This document shows, piece by piece, positions 43,871-54,118 of a stretch of DNA of 64,000 nucleotides; the first letter of the stretch is position 1; each line of letters starts with the position of its first letter. The notes under the pieces were generated by a model, which was given only the letters and a program-made list of their open reading frames with translations, made no database searches and was not told the DNA's origin. Position numbers and translations under genes: made by a program. Source of the DNA: Schistocephalus solidus (taxonomy: Eukaryota; Platyhelminthes; Cestoda; Diphyllobothriidea; Diphyllobothriidae); contig WEDG01001288.1 of NCBI GenBank assembly GCA_017591395.1, forward strand, positions 124,001-188,000. The letters run 5' to 3'.

Positions 43871-44689
43871 GACCAACTCATCAGTTAGTGGACTGGCTAC
43901 ATGATGTTTTCGCCTGGTTCATGTTTAAGGATGTTATTTTCATGGAGAGTTTGGCTAGATCATGAACGACAAGACACGCATGCATGAGTGAGCGTCACGT
44001 GCTGCCTACGCCCTCCAGAGACCCCTCCCTTGATGTCGATCTCGTAGTTGACCCGTGGTGCGACACGACCATAACTCTTCTGGCTTAGCTAGGCACGTGA
44101 CTCACGCGCCATTGCGTTCTTTCGGTACAGAAACGGTCTCTTCTAACGGGTATTTCCGAGATCACAATTCCCCGAGAGAGAGAGAGAGGTCGTAAAACAA
44201 CTAAGCGTCGAGAATTAAAGCTGCACCAGCCGAAGATTATGACGTCCACAGTTATTGACTCCAGCTGCTCAAATGCTACTGAGACCAGTGCACGGAAAAA
44301 GTGCCTCTCAAAGCACAGTCAAAAATCAGCGACCCTATTATTCACAAAGTTTTTTTTACCGAATAGCCGACCAACTACGTGATATGTGCTACCTGACGTG
44401 CACCTATTTCAGTGTGAACAGATATGAGCCGCAGATTCTGAGGACCGTAACAGGGGTTATAATGGCTCACGGTGCACGTTTATAAGGCAGCACAAAGTCA
44501 TCGCGAGCCATAATTACTATCGTACGCGTGTATGATGGCACGTCTTGGGCGTTAGTCTTCACAGTACCTCAGCCAATGTGCACAATACCACCAATTCGTA
44601 ACTGAGAGGCTTGGACAGACGACTGGTGTACTAAAGAGCGAGAAAGTGAACGAAACTGACACCAGAGAATCCATCCGCTTGGCACTACA
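43871..44689. other. No gene recognised
   Basis: Holds a short GA run at about 44174 and short ORFs only. Confidence 0.55.
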
Positions 44690-45190
44690 GCACATTCCTC
44701 ATCATAATAAATCTGACGCGCTATGAAGATAGCACAGTATGCTAACAGTCGTGGCTTGGAAGACTGCCAACTGACGGGCTAGCTCGGTCCTCGTGGCCAG
44801 TACTATGTGTGCATGTGGGGTGACTGGCTGGTGGACTAGGAATCAGGATCAAAGGTTCCTTCTCAATGTAACCCCTATGGTACTCTCAATAAGGTTGCAG
44901 CCCAGCCATTCTCAGTGAAAATCCGGTACACTGTGGGGACCAAACTGTGTATGGTACGTGTAGACTAGTTTTGATCGCTCGGTCAGCATGGCTCCCGCGC
45001 CCCCTCCAGTCGTCTTCACAGTGTCTAGCCATCAGAGCAATTTAGGCAAGGAAGGAGAGAGTGGGATAGAGGCTGCGAAAGTCTGCCTCATTATAAAATA
45101 GTTCACCTGCGAGTACTTACTCCTACAGCCACTTCGTGAAGCACGTGGAGGACATAATCATTAGCGATGGTCCAATTGCCGTCAGAATAG
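44690..45190 (+). repeat. R1 repeat copy, complete order
   Basis: One whole diverged unit: ATAAATCTGACGCGCTATGA (44708), GTCGTGGCTTGGAAGACTGC (44749), the GACTGGCTGGTGGACTAGG segment, CAGTCGTCTTCACAGTGTC (about 45007), GGAAGGAGAGAGTGGGATAG (about 45051) and ATAAAATAGTTCACCTGCGA (about 45095). No LINE-A precedes it, so R1 also exists on its own. Confidence 0.75.
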
Positions 45191-45599
45191 GCATGCGCTC
45201 TACTCCGATGAAGACTGAGAGATGGTGGTGCTAATAACCCGTTGAGTAAAACTAATCTGTTGTTCGTCTGCCCAGTCTTAGTGCCTAAGTTAGCGTTATT
45301 GTTCGTGGAGGTTGATCAGAGGCTGAGAGCCCAATAATCAACAGTTGCTGTCTTACTATTCAGTGCATGGGCCATGAAGTGAGCGCACACTGGTCAGTCA
45401 CTAGTACTTTATTTCGGAACATGACCGAAAGCTTTTTGAAAACAGGCACCATCCCTGACTTACCGAGTAGTGGCAGATTAGGCAAGTAAAGTCGTAATGC
45501 TTATACCATTGTCCGGTTTGGCTATCAATGTGACATCTCACAGCCAGGTTACGTTTTAGTCCAACTAAACAGGTCTTTAGGAGCCTTGGGTCAGCAGTG

Positions 45600-46060
45600 G
45601 TAAGTGACACAAGAGATTCTGTTCATTACACGGGAACACTATCTTCCCGTAATACAGGTGGCCTTGTGTTAAATTCCCCGGAGATTAGGGCTAGATTCGG
45701 ATACAATGTTAGGTTTAGGGTTGTGGCTAGAACACGCGAATGGGTACCCTTCCTGGCATTTAACGTCAGTCCATCCATAGTGCCGAAAGGTTCATATTCC
45801 CGTGTATTACCAGTAGGAGAACTTCAGAGGACCTCATTCACCCGACGAAACTGAAAGGAGTGGTCAATACATCTTCTTGGTAGGGGTCATTTAGGTGGTC
45901 TCCCGGCAGGACGAGGAACGAGAATGCTGCGTACCTAGAGGGAAATTAAGGTAAGGGTTAGGGATATGGTTGGGACTAAGATTAGGATTACGGTTTGTGG
46001 TAGGGTTAGTGCTAGGTTTAGGACACGGAACTATCCACCCTTCCTACAATTCAGCACAAT
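45600..46060. repeat. Telomere-like degenerate repeat (M-T family)
   Basis: CACGGGAACACTATCTTCCCG ... GTTAGGTTTAGGGTTGTGGCT ... AACACGCGAATGGGTACCC ... TATTCCCGTG, followed by a second run of GGTAAGGGTTAGGGATATGG units (about 45950-46020). Same family as 38.7 and 53.8 kb; the CTAAACAGG ends are not clear here. Confidence 0.6.
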
Positions 46061-46839
46061 GCTATCTACATTATGGTTGCGCCCCCTATTCTCTGTCCTG
46101 CGAGGGGGGGCGGTATATAACCGATACTAACCGTCCAATTTTTAGGATGCTGTCAACACAAAACTTTTTGTTTTCAGCCCAAGCCCAAATGCTCCGATGG
46201 TGATATCTTGACCTCGCATAGATAAGTGAGCAATTTTTATAAATCAAAACCGTTTCAGGCGAGACGGCTGCCAAAATCAATCAGTCTATCTTAATTTCAA
46301 GACCGTCTTCTCGTGGAATTCCACGGCATCAAGTGGTTCCTGTGCTAGACAAGCGTAGAATACCCGGGGACACCCCGCTTTATGCCCCTGTCGGGCCTAG
46401 TTACCCCAAGAAGGCCTTTGGTGGGCAACGGGGGGAACCGTGGAATGACCACTTGAGTACCCCGATCTTAATCCCGTCTTGTGCTTAGCACTAAAAGTAC
46501 CCACGTCTTGACTTGATAGGTATAATCAGTCACTCTTTGGTAAGGCATGAACAACACTTATTTAAAAAAGTCTCTGAACACGCTCTGAAATGATGAAAGA
46601 GTGATTGACCTCCTGCTCAAATGTGTAGAATTTAATTTTCACGTGACCTTACCAGGGTTCTGACCCGATTCCATCTACAGAACTGTGAACCCCTCATCAA
46701 GTATTAACCTAATCGTCAGGCTATGCGCTGACAGGTGTGGAATTGATGATTAAGCATCCTTCCTCCAAGATCTACGGTTCAACGATGTGTAAGTCCCTTT
46801 GATCTAGATTAACGACCTAGAAAAATATTACTGAAAATG
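46061..46839. other. No gene recognised
   Basis: About 46330-46490 has scattered inverted matches (GTGCTAGACAAG / CTTGTGCTTAGCAC, AAGTGGTT / GACCACTT), a possible weak foldback. Nothing else is supported. Confidence 0.45.
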
Positions 46840-47062
46840 ACAATAGGTACCGGGATTACCGTTTCTCGCTTATTTGCCGTCGCCAGCCAGCCAATTTGCA
46901 CACCAGCCAAAGCTTGAACCCACGGCCTGTTGATTAGAAGTCCAACTCTCTAATCCACTGCGCCACGGGCTCGTTTTCCTGTCGATTTCAATCGGGAATA
47001 TTGGCATTGGTTGATAAATGCTCACTGATCGGTTACGGGAGGAGTGCGCCTGTCAACTCCTT
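46840..47062 (-). mobile_element. SINE-H copy 6 (minus strand, diverged)
   Basis: On the minus strand: CGATCAGTGAGCATTTATC, CGATTGAAATCGACAGG, A-box-like CGTGGCGCAGTGGATTAGAG (about 46970), B-box-like GGCCGTGGGTTCAAGC, then a diverged core (CTGGCGA ... GCGAGAAACGG, about 46850-46885). Confidence 0.7.
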
Positions 47063-48339
47063 CCTTCTAACCAGGTGCACCCGTTTGTCCAAACACCACA
47101 TCTGGCCATTTATGAACTCATTCCGTTTGATTGCATGTTGCCTTTTTCTTAGTGCATCTCTAGTATACTGACTATACAATGGGCCTGCGAAATTTAACAT
47201 GGTGTCCCAAAATTTACGGCATTATTACGTCATAACTGACTCGCCACCATCGTGTTGTTCAAATTTATTAAGGAAAATAATTATCCAAGTGCCCAAAGAG
47301 ACAGGCGTTGGTCGATACATCTTAAGCGCTCTTGTGCGTGGTCCAAAGTCAGTTTGGACATCCAGTACACAATTTTGATCGTACGGTTTCTTGCACTCCT
47401 ATTCTATATAGACTCGTTATTTTGCCTCCATCATCTGTGAAACCGGTTTCTGAGGAGGAGGCACTTGTACCTTACAGTCAAATGTCTTTGCGGTATATTA
47501 GAAAAAAGGACCATCACCACCTGAGTAAGGATCAATTGCCCGAATGTCACTTAAAACGCGCGCCTCTATGTAAATACACTTCACTTTCCACAAGACGTCT
47601 GCTATCCTCAAGACTAACTGTTGTCTTCTGTACTGCGAGGCCAATAAAGGTGAACTTTCTAAGTGTTTGGAAGCCCCAAGCACAGGTAGGGTCGCAGCTC
47701 ACAAAAGAAATCTTTTTAAACTGCCGAGCTTGCAAAAAATAACAATCACTTTATTTTAAAACAGCAAAGGTTAACCTTTAAACTACTTCGTGTGGACTGT
47801 TGATATTCGTCGACGACGACTACGGGAAAGCTGCACCACTTAAAAGTCATTATTCCCTTCCGGGCAGAGCTGGTATAAGTGACTGCACAGATACCGAAGG
47901 CGAACACACCCTTTCGCTTTTTTGCCCCCTTCCATTGGACAGGAATGAAGTCCTACAATATGTGTGGGTAGGAAAAGTTTATATATCCCGTTCCTCCGGT
48001 ATGATATGGTAACAAGAACCGCCCCTTATGAAGATGGCTTTTCGCTAATTTCCAGGCAAATGAGGATCATGGTAAAGGCTTAGTTCAGGGTCAGAGTTAG
48101 GGTTAGGAAACGCGAATGTTTAACCTACCTGGAATTTACCGCAAGGTCACATGTGTGACGGGGGAAGGGACGAGGTTACTATTGCAAGGTCCTGCCGATG
48201 AGGGCCACATAAAAAATTCCGACTTATACTTGTGTCTGAATATCTTGTAACGACACGAATGTCCTATTACGCTGCATATTATTGACCAGGTTTCCTTTAG
48301 TCCATATATATTTTAATTTTTTTAAAATTTTAAGTTAAG
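47063..48339. other. No gene recognised; telomere-like fragment at about 48080-48160
   Basis: A 136-codon frame (47332-47742) has no recognised domain and no ATG context of note. A short M-T-like piece (GTCAGAGTTAGGGTTAGGAA, then CCTGGAATTTACCGCAAGG) lies at about 48087-48150. Confidence 0.45.
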
Positions 48340-48520
48340 TTTAAGTTTATTAAGGGAAAGATAGGCAAACGCCTTTGAACTCCCTCTCGGTTACAGTATG
48401 GCTAAAAAGCCTCTGGTACATCATGAAAATGTAAAAAAGTTGGTTTACATAATAGCGTGCGGAAAATAAGCAGCTGTTGGCTCATCGAAGAGAGTAAACG
48501 TAAATGTGTACTTGCATATT
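48340..48520. repeat. LINE-C tail-like repeat
   Basis: AAGGGAAAGATAGGCAAACGC then CTTTGAACTCCCT ... AAATAAGCAGCTGTTGGCTC: the same layout as 10799-10984 and 12057-12245, diverged. Confidence 0.5.
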
Positions 48521-48682
48521 ACGAGTAGCATGAGTACATGCTATTGTTGGTGACAAGATTCTCGTGAGTGAGGCACATGCGACGAGTTTGAGATAATAAA
48601 AATGCTATAAAAATAGTACTGTAATATAAAACGTAGTATTGTAATATAAGAGTGTGATTCAACTATATATACATATATGATG

Positions 48683-48846
48683 AAATGGAACCGACAAAGA
48701 CAAGGGAGACCGGAATGGCCATTTCTGGTTTATTAGCCGCCATCAGCCAGTCATACCCAATCCCAAGTGTGGCACACCTGGGATTCGAACCCGCGACCTT
48801 TGGTATTTGAGTCGAACGCTCTACCATTGAGCCACGGGCTCGTTGT
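48683..48846 (-). mobile_element. SINE-H copy 7 (minus strand; most tRNA-like head)
   Basis: Minus strand: A-box-like CGTGGCTCAATGGTAGAGCG (about 48838-48819), a perfect B-box-like GGTTCGAATCC (about 48793-48783), then GGTATGACTGG, a core with one change (CTGATGG), stem GGCTAATAAACC, GAAA and ATGGCCAT. It lacks acceptor-stem complementarity, so it is a SINE and not a tRNA gene. Its left side ends near a TA microsatellite. Confidence 0.75.
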
Positions 48847-48859
48847 TTTGTTGGTTGTG

Positions 48860-48862
<3 letters not shown>

Positions 48863-48917
<55 letters not shown>
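48863..48917. repeat. TA dinucleotide microsatellite
   Basis: About 55 bp of pure TA, immediately before the palindrome that heads the Penelope-like element. Confidence 0.97.
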
Positions 48918-48921
<4 letters not shown>

Positions 48922-49216
48922 CAAGCGAACATAGCCACTTTCAATCGGATAAATTAAAACTCTGGAAGTCTATCGGTTCAAACTTTACCCAACCATAGAA
49001 GCTTGTGTTAGGCATTGATTTAGGTTAACTGGTTTGTGTACAACTCCCATTTGTCTGAAGACGAACTGTTCGTCTTCAGACAAATGGGAGTTGTACACAA
49101 ACCAGTTAACCTAGATCAATGCCTAACACAAGCTTCTATGGTTGGGTAAAGTTTGAACCGATAGACTTCCAGAGTTTTAATTTATCCGATTGAAAGTGGC
49201 TATGTTCGCTTGCACT
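48918..49216. repeat. 299-bp near-perfect palindrome
   Basis: The two 149-bp arms are reverse complements around a single central base (T at 49067, in GAAGACGAACTGTTCGTCTTC in part). The only difference I see is ATTGATTTAGG against ATTGATCTAGG. It would form a cruciform or long hairpin. Confidence 0.93.
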
Positions 49217-50530
49217 TGACCTTGAGAAATATGTAATTGGCATCAAAATTGATATGCCTGTTAATTAATGCCTCGTTTGAGTGCATTGCCACCAGGAGTT
49301 CGCGGCCCTTCCTTGTTGGGCAGGCGCCAACAAACTTTTCCTTTGCTGAAAAATATTATCGACAACTACAAGGGGCCCCTATGGGGTCGCCAATCTCCGT
49401 TTGTTTTTGGCATAGGTTGGGATGCAGAAACTAGAGGCTACAGTTCTCCCCAGAGTTAACCCAAGATTTTGGCTCCGCTAAGTAGACGATACAATTTTAA
49501 TCGTCAAAAGAGACCAACTTGAACCACTCCACCAAAACCTGAACTCCTCATTCCCATGAATTCAATTCAACTTCGAAACAGAACTTGATGAATAAATTCC
49601 TTTCTCAGATGTCCTCGTACATAGGAAGACAGACGGGGCACTACATACCTCAGCCTATCGTAAAGATACATACTCCGAGGTCGTCTTACATTTAGGGAGT
49701 AACCACCCCATGTATCACAAACGTAGCTATGTTAACAGCTTGCTAAGTCGAGCAAAAACTCACCGTTTCGATGAAGAAATATATCGAACCAAAATGAAAT
49801 ACCTTTTCAACTTATTTTTCCAAGATGAATATCCTCCTGACTTTATCCGTCGATGCATATGATGACAACAGTTCAAAGAAAAAGGTATTTCCCGAGCTAT
49901 GACCTCTCAGGCGTCAAAGCCAACAAACTGGCGAACCCTCCCGTATGTAAGGAATGTATCTGAGCTCGCGAACGAGAGCTCAAGAAACACCATATAAAAA
50001 TATCGCACAAACGTACAACAGCTTTGCGCACCAAGATTGTACACCCCAAGGATATGGTTGGCTATTTCAACAGAAAAGAAGTCATCTACAAAGTACCGTG
50101 TACCAGTTGTGATGCAGTCTATCGTGGCCAAACCGGGATATTTCTACCCACCCGTTTACATGAACATAAGCTAGCGGTGAGAAGCCGATACCCCTAATCT
50201 CAGGTAGCCATGCACACACACGGGACACAGGATACCTATTTGCATGGACGGATACCACATCGTTGGCGCCTGCCCAACAAAGAAGGGCCGCGAATTCCTG
50301 GATGCAATGCACTCAGACGAGGCATGCATTAACAGCTATATCAATTTGGGTGCCGATTAAAAATTTCTCAAGGTCAAATGGAAGCGAACACAGCCACTAT
50401 TGACTTGGTAAATTAAATCACTGGACGCCTATTGGCTCAGACCTTAGCTAATCATAGAAACTTGTGTTAGGCATTGCTTAAGGTTAACAGTTTTGTGTAA
50501 AAGTCCCATTTGTCTGAAGGTGAACTAGGG
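48918..50530 (+). mobile_element. Penelope-like element with palindromic 5' end (RT and GIY-YIG remnants)
   Basis: Structure: 48918-49066 is a plus-strand copy of the element's terminal sequence. 49068-49322 is an inverted copy of its 3' end including C-terminal codons. The body runs from 49323 and the 3' terminal sequence is 50381-50530. Body blocks: NFSFAEKYYRQLQGAPMGSP (RT, about 49330-49390), VDDTILIVKRDQLEPLHQNL (catalytic VDD box, about 49482), FSDVLVHRKTDGALHTSAYR, NHPMYHKRSYVNSLLSRAKT, then GIY-YIG: VIYKVPCTSCDAVYRGQTGI (about 50088-50147) and LPTRLHEHKLAVRSRYP. There are multiple stops and frameshifts. The 5' half of the RT is missing, replaced by the inverted end. Penelope-like elements commonly show such inverted or tandem terminal copies. 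Confidence 0.82.
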
Positions 50531-50539
50531 TACCAGCCT

Positions 50540-50647
50540 TGAAAATATATATAATAAACTTATTTTTGTTATCATATATATTATATATATATATATATAA
50601 CTATATATTTTTGGGATACTGATATATATATATATATATATATATAA
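50540..50647. repeat. TA-rich microsatellite
   Basis: Interrupted TA runs between the Penelope-like 3' end and SINE-H copy 8. Confidence 0.9.
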
Positions 50648-51108
50648 AGGCAGAATAACTTAACCGACAAAGACAAGGGAGACTGGAATGGCCATTTCTG
50701 GCTTATTAGCCGTCATCAGCCAGCCATACCCAAACCCAGGCGCTGCCGCGCCCGAGCCTCGAACTCGCGACCTTGTTGGGCAGAAGTCCAACGCTCTACC
50801 CACTGTGCTACGAGCTCGTTGTCTTGCCGGTTTCGATCGGGAATATTGACATTGGTAATGGGGCGCTCACCGATCGGTTACAGGACTCACTCGTCCCGTT
50901 GTGCCTTGGGGCTAACTCTCAAGCCCCGCCAGCAGCCGTAAGGCAGCTATGTATATAGGCAGAATAACTTGACCGACAAAGACAAGGGAGACTGGAATGG
51001 CCATTTCTGGCTTATTAGCCGTCATCAGCCAGCCATACCCAAACCCAGGCGCTGCCGCGCCCGGGACGAGTGAGTCCTGTAACCGATCGGTGAGCGCCCC
51101 ATTACCAA
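50648..51108 (-). mobile_element. SINE-H copy 8: tandem unit (309-bp period) plus an inverted piece
   Basis: AGGCAGAATAACTT starts at 50648 and again at 50957, so the head-to-tail period is 309 bp. Unit 1 is complete on the minus strand: hairpin GGGACGAGTGAGTCC, CGATCGGTGAGCGCCCC, CGATCGAAACCGGCAAGAC, A-box-like, B-box-like GGTCGCGAGTTCGAGG, then the core with CTGATGA (50719-50713) and GAAA (50698-50695). Unit 2 repeats the core (about 51037-50990) and stops at about 51060. There a plus-strand piece GGGACGAGTGAGTCCTGTAA through GCGCCCCATTACC is joined, ending in TA repeats. Confidence 0.85.
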
Positions 51109-51127
51109 TATATATATATATATGATA

Positions 51128-51309
51128 GTGTGTGGCTCACCGATCTGCTTAAGGAACATTTATGTTCAGTTGTGCCCTGGAACTCAGACTAGAGTACTCA
51201 CAGGCAGTCGCATAGCGACGTGTAGCATATGTTGATAATGTGGAACCGACAAAGACAAGGGAGACCGGAATGGCCATTTCTGGCTTATTAGCCGTCTTCA
51301 GCCAGTCAC
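51128..51309 (-). mobile_element. SINE-H copy 9 (minus strand, tRNA-like part missing)
   Basis: GGCTCACCGATCTGCTTAAG, TTGTGCCCTGGAACTCAGAC and CAGGCAGTCGCATAGCG are diverged unit pieces. They are followed by GACAAAGACAAGGGAGACCGG, ATGGCCATTTCTGGC and the inverted core at about 51265-51305 (GTCTTCAGCC, so CTGAAGA on the minus strand). Confidence 0.65.
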
Positions 51310-51743
51310 TGAGAAACTGGGGTCGCTCCATCTCAAAATAAAGCTTTTAAAAGACAAGTACATGAGGAGATTTTGCGGACTTTCGTGGTAGAACCAACTT
51401 TCAAATCATATATACGTGGGTACGCCCGATCAGCTTCAAACCTTTTATCTCACTAAACCTTTATCCTTCAATCCTTTCATCCCACTAAAAGTCGACTAAA
51501 TGAACGACTAAACGGAGATGGATTTTAAGGAAACCCTTAAAAGTTATTGAAAAGATTAAACAGGCTATTTCAACGGCCATAAATATGCCGAAGGGTGAGC
51601 CATTTGTCAATTTCTTTCCTGAATGAGGAGAATAAACAGAGAAGATCAAGAAAAATAATAAAAAACCACAGTCCCACTTTTCCGTAGGATTTAATAAAAA
51701 CAGACGTATTCGTACTGATACAGAAATGCGAGTAATGGGCCAC
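51310..51743. other. No gene; 3' flank of the stress-protein gene
   Basis: AT-rich. No domain seen. The minus-strand 3' untranslated region of 51744-52251 would lie here. Confidence 0.5.
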
Positions 51744-52251
51744 CTAGGCCACCGTAAATGAGGGGCGATTGTGTTTTTTGCGCGGCACTAAAAGCACCGG
51801 CACCGTTGAATTATGAAGGACAAAGTCACTTATGCTGCCCAAAAGGGCTCGTCGAATAGTATTCATGCCTTGAGAACCCGATCACAATAAGGTTCGCTTT
51901 GTACTTCTCCGCCACCTTTATCACCGAGTCACCGGGCTTTTCATCGACGTGGATGGTGACCTTGTGCTGGAGGTGGACATCCCTGCACAACTGCGAAAAC
52001 TTTTCAGTAAGCTGACGACCAGCTCTGATGCTGCCTTGCAAGTGCTCATTCAGGCTCTCGCACGCTGCGGACCTGCAGTCCTTGTCTAGACCGTCCTTCG
52101 GGGTGACTAGCGTGGCCTCCACCACATGCAGAATGATCACGAAGTCCCGAGCCTGCCTGGAACGCTTTAGGTACCACTTGAAGGCCCACTCTGCATTTTC
52201 ACCGCCATCAACTGGCATCAGCACAATCCGCTTTTCTGCCATTCTTCTCAT
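51744..52251 (-). pseudogene. Universal stress protein (USP) family gene with a one-base frameshift
   Basis: Small alpha/beta ATP-binding USP domain protein, cytosolic, of the MJ0577-like class. From the ATG at 52251 (or the second Met three codons later) the frame reads KRIVLMPVDGGENAEWAFKW, DFVIILHVVEATLV, KVTIHVDEKPGDSVIKVAEK and ANLIVIG. It then leaves frame at a GGG run (plus-strand CCC, 51877-51879) and stops at 51826. In the neighbouring frame the expected nucleotide-binding block follows at once (GSQGMNTIRRALLGS, that is G-x2-G-x9-G-S), then SDFVLHNSTVPVLLVPRKK and a TAG at 51746-51744. The total of about 168 codons is the normal USP length. One extra G explains everything: either a young pseudogene or an assembly or read error in a homopolymer. 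A second USP gene lies 11.6 kb away on the same strand. Confidence 0.88.
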
Positions 52252-52731
52252 ATACAGGCTCCTGTTGCGGATGCTGCTTTTACTTAAACCGTGCTGGGCG
52301 GTTATTGGCTAAGACCTTGCTGCCACACCTGCTGTCAACGGGGGCAGGGTTTCACACAAGGGTTCAGGCAAATGCTGCGGCACAGGCGATTGCATCACTT
52401 TTGACAGACCTTTTCAGCTGCCAGGTTAACCAGAAGATCCTGGCGGCAGATATCGAGTCACAGCGAACTTATGCAGACATATTTCAACCGCGCCTCCCTC
52501 TTAAAGGGCAAAGAAGAGACTGATTTTGGCTTTTTCTCCGATCCTGAAACGCTTTTCTAATTACGGAAACATAAGACTCAAAAATCGTGTCTTTGAAAGT
52601 GAGCGGAATCCGTGAATTCGCGTGGGATACTGCGTCACCAGAGCTGTCTCGGGGGGAGACGTGTGTGTGCGTGTTTCCAGAAGTGCAACTAATCGATATT
52701 TACTCCCATGATGACACGCGAGGATTGCAAG
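52252..52731. other. 5' flank of the stress-protein gene; no gene recognised
   Basis: Short overlapping frames on both strands, no domain. The USP promoter should be in the first few hundred bases. I see no clear TATA box that I would defend. Confidence 0.45.
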
Positions 52732-52739
52732 GTATAAAC

Positions 52740-53411
52740 CAGAGGTCAGCAAACTCCGGCCTTTAGGCCAGATACGGCCTAGTTAGCAGTCCGGCCTAAG
52801 TTAATTATTGTTGGATCCGGCCTAATTGAATTGTCGCGGTTTTGTTCCCCTTCATTACTGCTGGCTGCAGCTTAAGCTGTGGGTCGTTTATTTTTAGAAC
52901 TGATGTCAGGCGCTTGGATGAAACAGAAGCGCCTGACCGGGGAGGGATAAATATTGTGTTGTAAACAAGTTCACTCTCTTGTCTCTGTTTCATTCACCTC
53001 TTACCGGGGTCAAGGCGTGTGTTGTGCGCACGGGTGTGCGTTGTGACTTGAGAAGAAATTTAATTTCATGGTCATATTACAGACATCGAGTTCCCGCACA
53101 GTAACCCCAATTACTAAGCAACACGCAGCTACCAGCTACAAGCAGCTGTTCTCCAAAATGAAGTTTTGTAAGAACAAGCTGCGCTCTCAGCTCACTGACA
53201 ATCGCCTTCCTGACATCCTGTTGCTGAACTCTTCATTATTAGAACCTGATATTGTATCTGTATCTAAGAGCATACAACATCATGTTTGCCATTGATCGTA
53301 CTGTATTTTTGAATAATAAACCTTTCCTTGGACACCTTGTTTCTTCTGGCCTAGTGTGCCTTCTTGACCCCGTGAAATGGCCTAGTAGTCCGAAAAGTTT
53401 GCCGACCCCTG
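52740..53411 (+). mobile_element. hAT-type DNA transposon, internally deleted (672 bp)
   Basis: Terminal inverted repeats: left CAGAGGTCAGCAAACTCCGG, right (inverted) CAGGGGTCGGCAAACTTTTC. Both match the C-A-G-x-G-G-T-x-x-G-C-A-A-A-C style of hAT ends. Flanking 8-bp sequences GTATAAAC (52732-52739) and TTATAGAC (53412-53419) agree at 6 of 8 positions, as for an aged 8-bp hAT target duplication. A subterminal perfect 10-bp hairpin (GTCAGGCGCT / AGCGCCTGAC) is at 52905-52937. The interior keeps only the transposase C-terminus. Confidence 0.85.
53125..53295 (+). pseudogene. hAT transposase C-terminal (dimerisation) remnant
   Basis: The frame reads YKQLFSKMKFCKNKLRSQL, TDNRLPDILLLNSSLLEPDI and SKSIQHHVCH, then stops. 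This is the usual carboxy end of hAT transposases related to ZBED5/EPM2AIP1-like genes (S-x-M-K-x-x-K-x-K-x-R-S-x-L-T-D-x-x-L). The BED finger and DDE catalytic regions are absent, so the element cannot move by itself. The left edge of the homology is approximate. Confidence 0.75.
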
Positions 53412-53489
53412 TTATAGACACCTGCGCTGGCATCAGTTGGGATCCGGGCTGCCCCGATCTTGTTCATGTAAAATAGTAATTCATTGCAC

Positions 53490-53765
53490 GCGGACTGTGC
53501 GTGTGTAGCACGTGCAGACGGGTTGTTTAGCTTTGTCCGCGACCGCGCCTGATTCCCCCTCTGGTGTTCTTGATTCTGTCTTCACGCGGGGCCTAGGTGG
53601 GTGGGGGAGACAGCGCCGTAGGTGCTGTGAAAGTCTACCATCAATATAAACTAAGTCACGCGCAAGGCACCATCCCTGCGCCCAACCTTCTATGAATTTC
53701 CCAGTGGAAATCTTCGATCAATACCTTTCAAGTGCCCTCGTTCGGTTGATGACGCAACAGTCACG
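53490..53765 (+). repeat. R1 repeat copy, partial
   Basis: GTGTGTAGCACGTGCAGACG (53501), TTCTTGATTCTGTCTTCACG (about 53568), GTGGGGGAGACAGCGCCGTA and AAACTAAGTCACGCGCAAGG (about 53647), then CATCCCTGCGCC. Confidence 0.65.
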
Positions 53766-53841
53766 CATTTTTCACATCTGTCATATCCTAAGCTATAATC
53801 AATTGCTTTTTATGGAATAAAGGTAAGGATGATTTACAGAA

Positions 53842-54118
53842 TCCTCTAAACAGAACATAAGAACAGTAACCACCCGTAATTGAGGTGCCTGCGCCAAATT
53901 CCAGGGAAAATAGGGTAAGTTTTAAGGTTAGAGTTAAGGTTAACGCTAAGGTATGCTAGGATTAATTTCAAGGTTAGTGTTAACCAAGGATTGGAGTTAA
54001 TAATGGGGTAAAAGTTTAGGTTTATGTTAGGGCTAGTGTTATAGTTAGGAAACGGGAATATTCACGTATAGTGGAGCTATGCGCAGAGCGTTTGTATTCA
54101 GGTTTCCTGTTTAGAGGA
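53842..54118. mobile_element. TIR element M-T copy 2 (277 bp, telomere-like core)
   Basis: Ends: TCCTCTAAACAGAACATAAG at the left and, inverted at the right, TCCTCTAAACAGGAAACC. The core has repeated GGTTAGAGTTAAGGTTAACG, GTTAGGGCTAGTG units and an AACGGGAATATTCACG segment near the right end. It is laid out like 38715-39053. No ORF. No convincing target duplication is visible. Confidence 0.78.

Noticed and set aside
48775..48846. A tRNA gene on the minus strand
   Set aside because: The A and B boxes are excellent, but the 5' and 3' ends do not pair into an acceptor stem, no anticodon stem forms, and the sequence continues as SINE-H.
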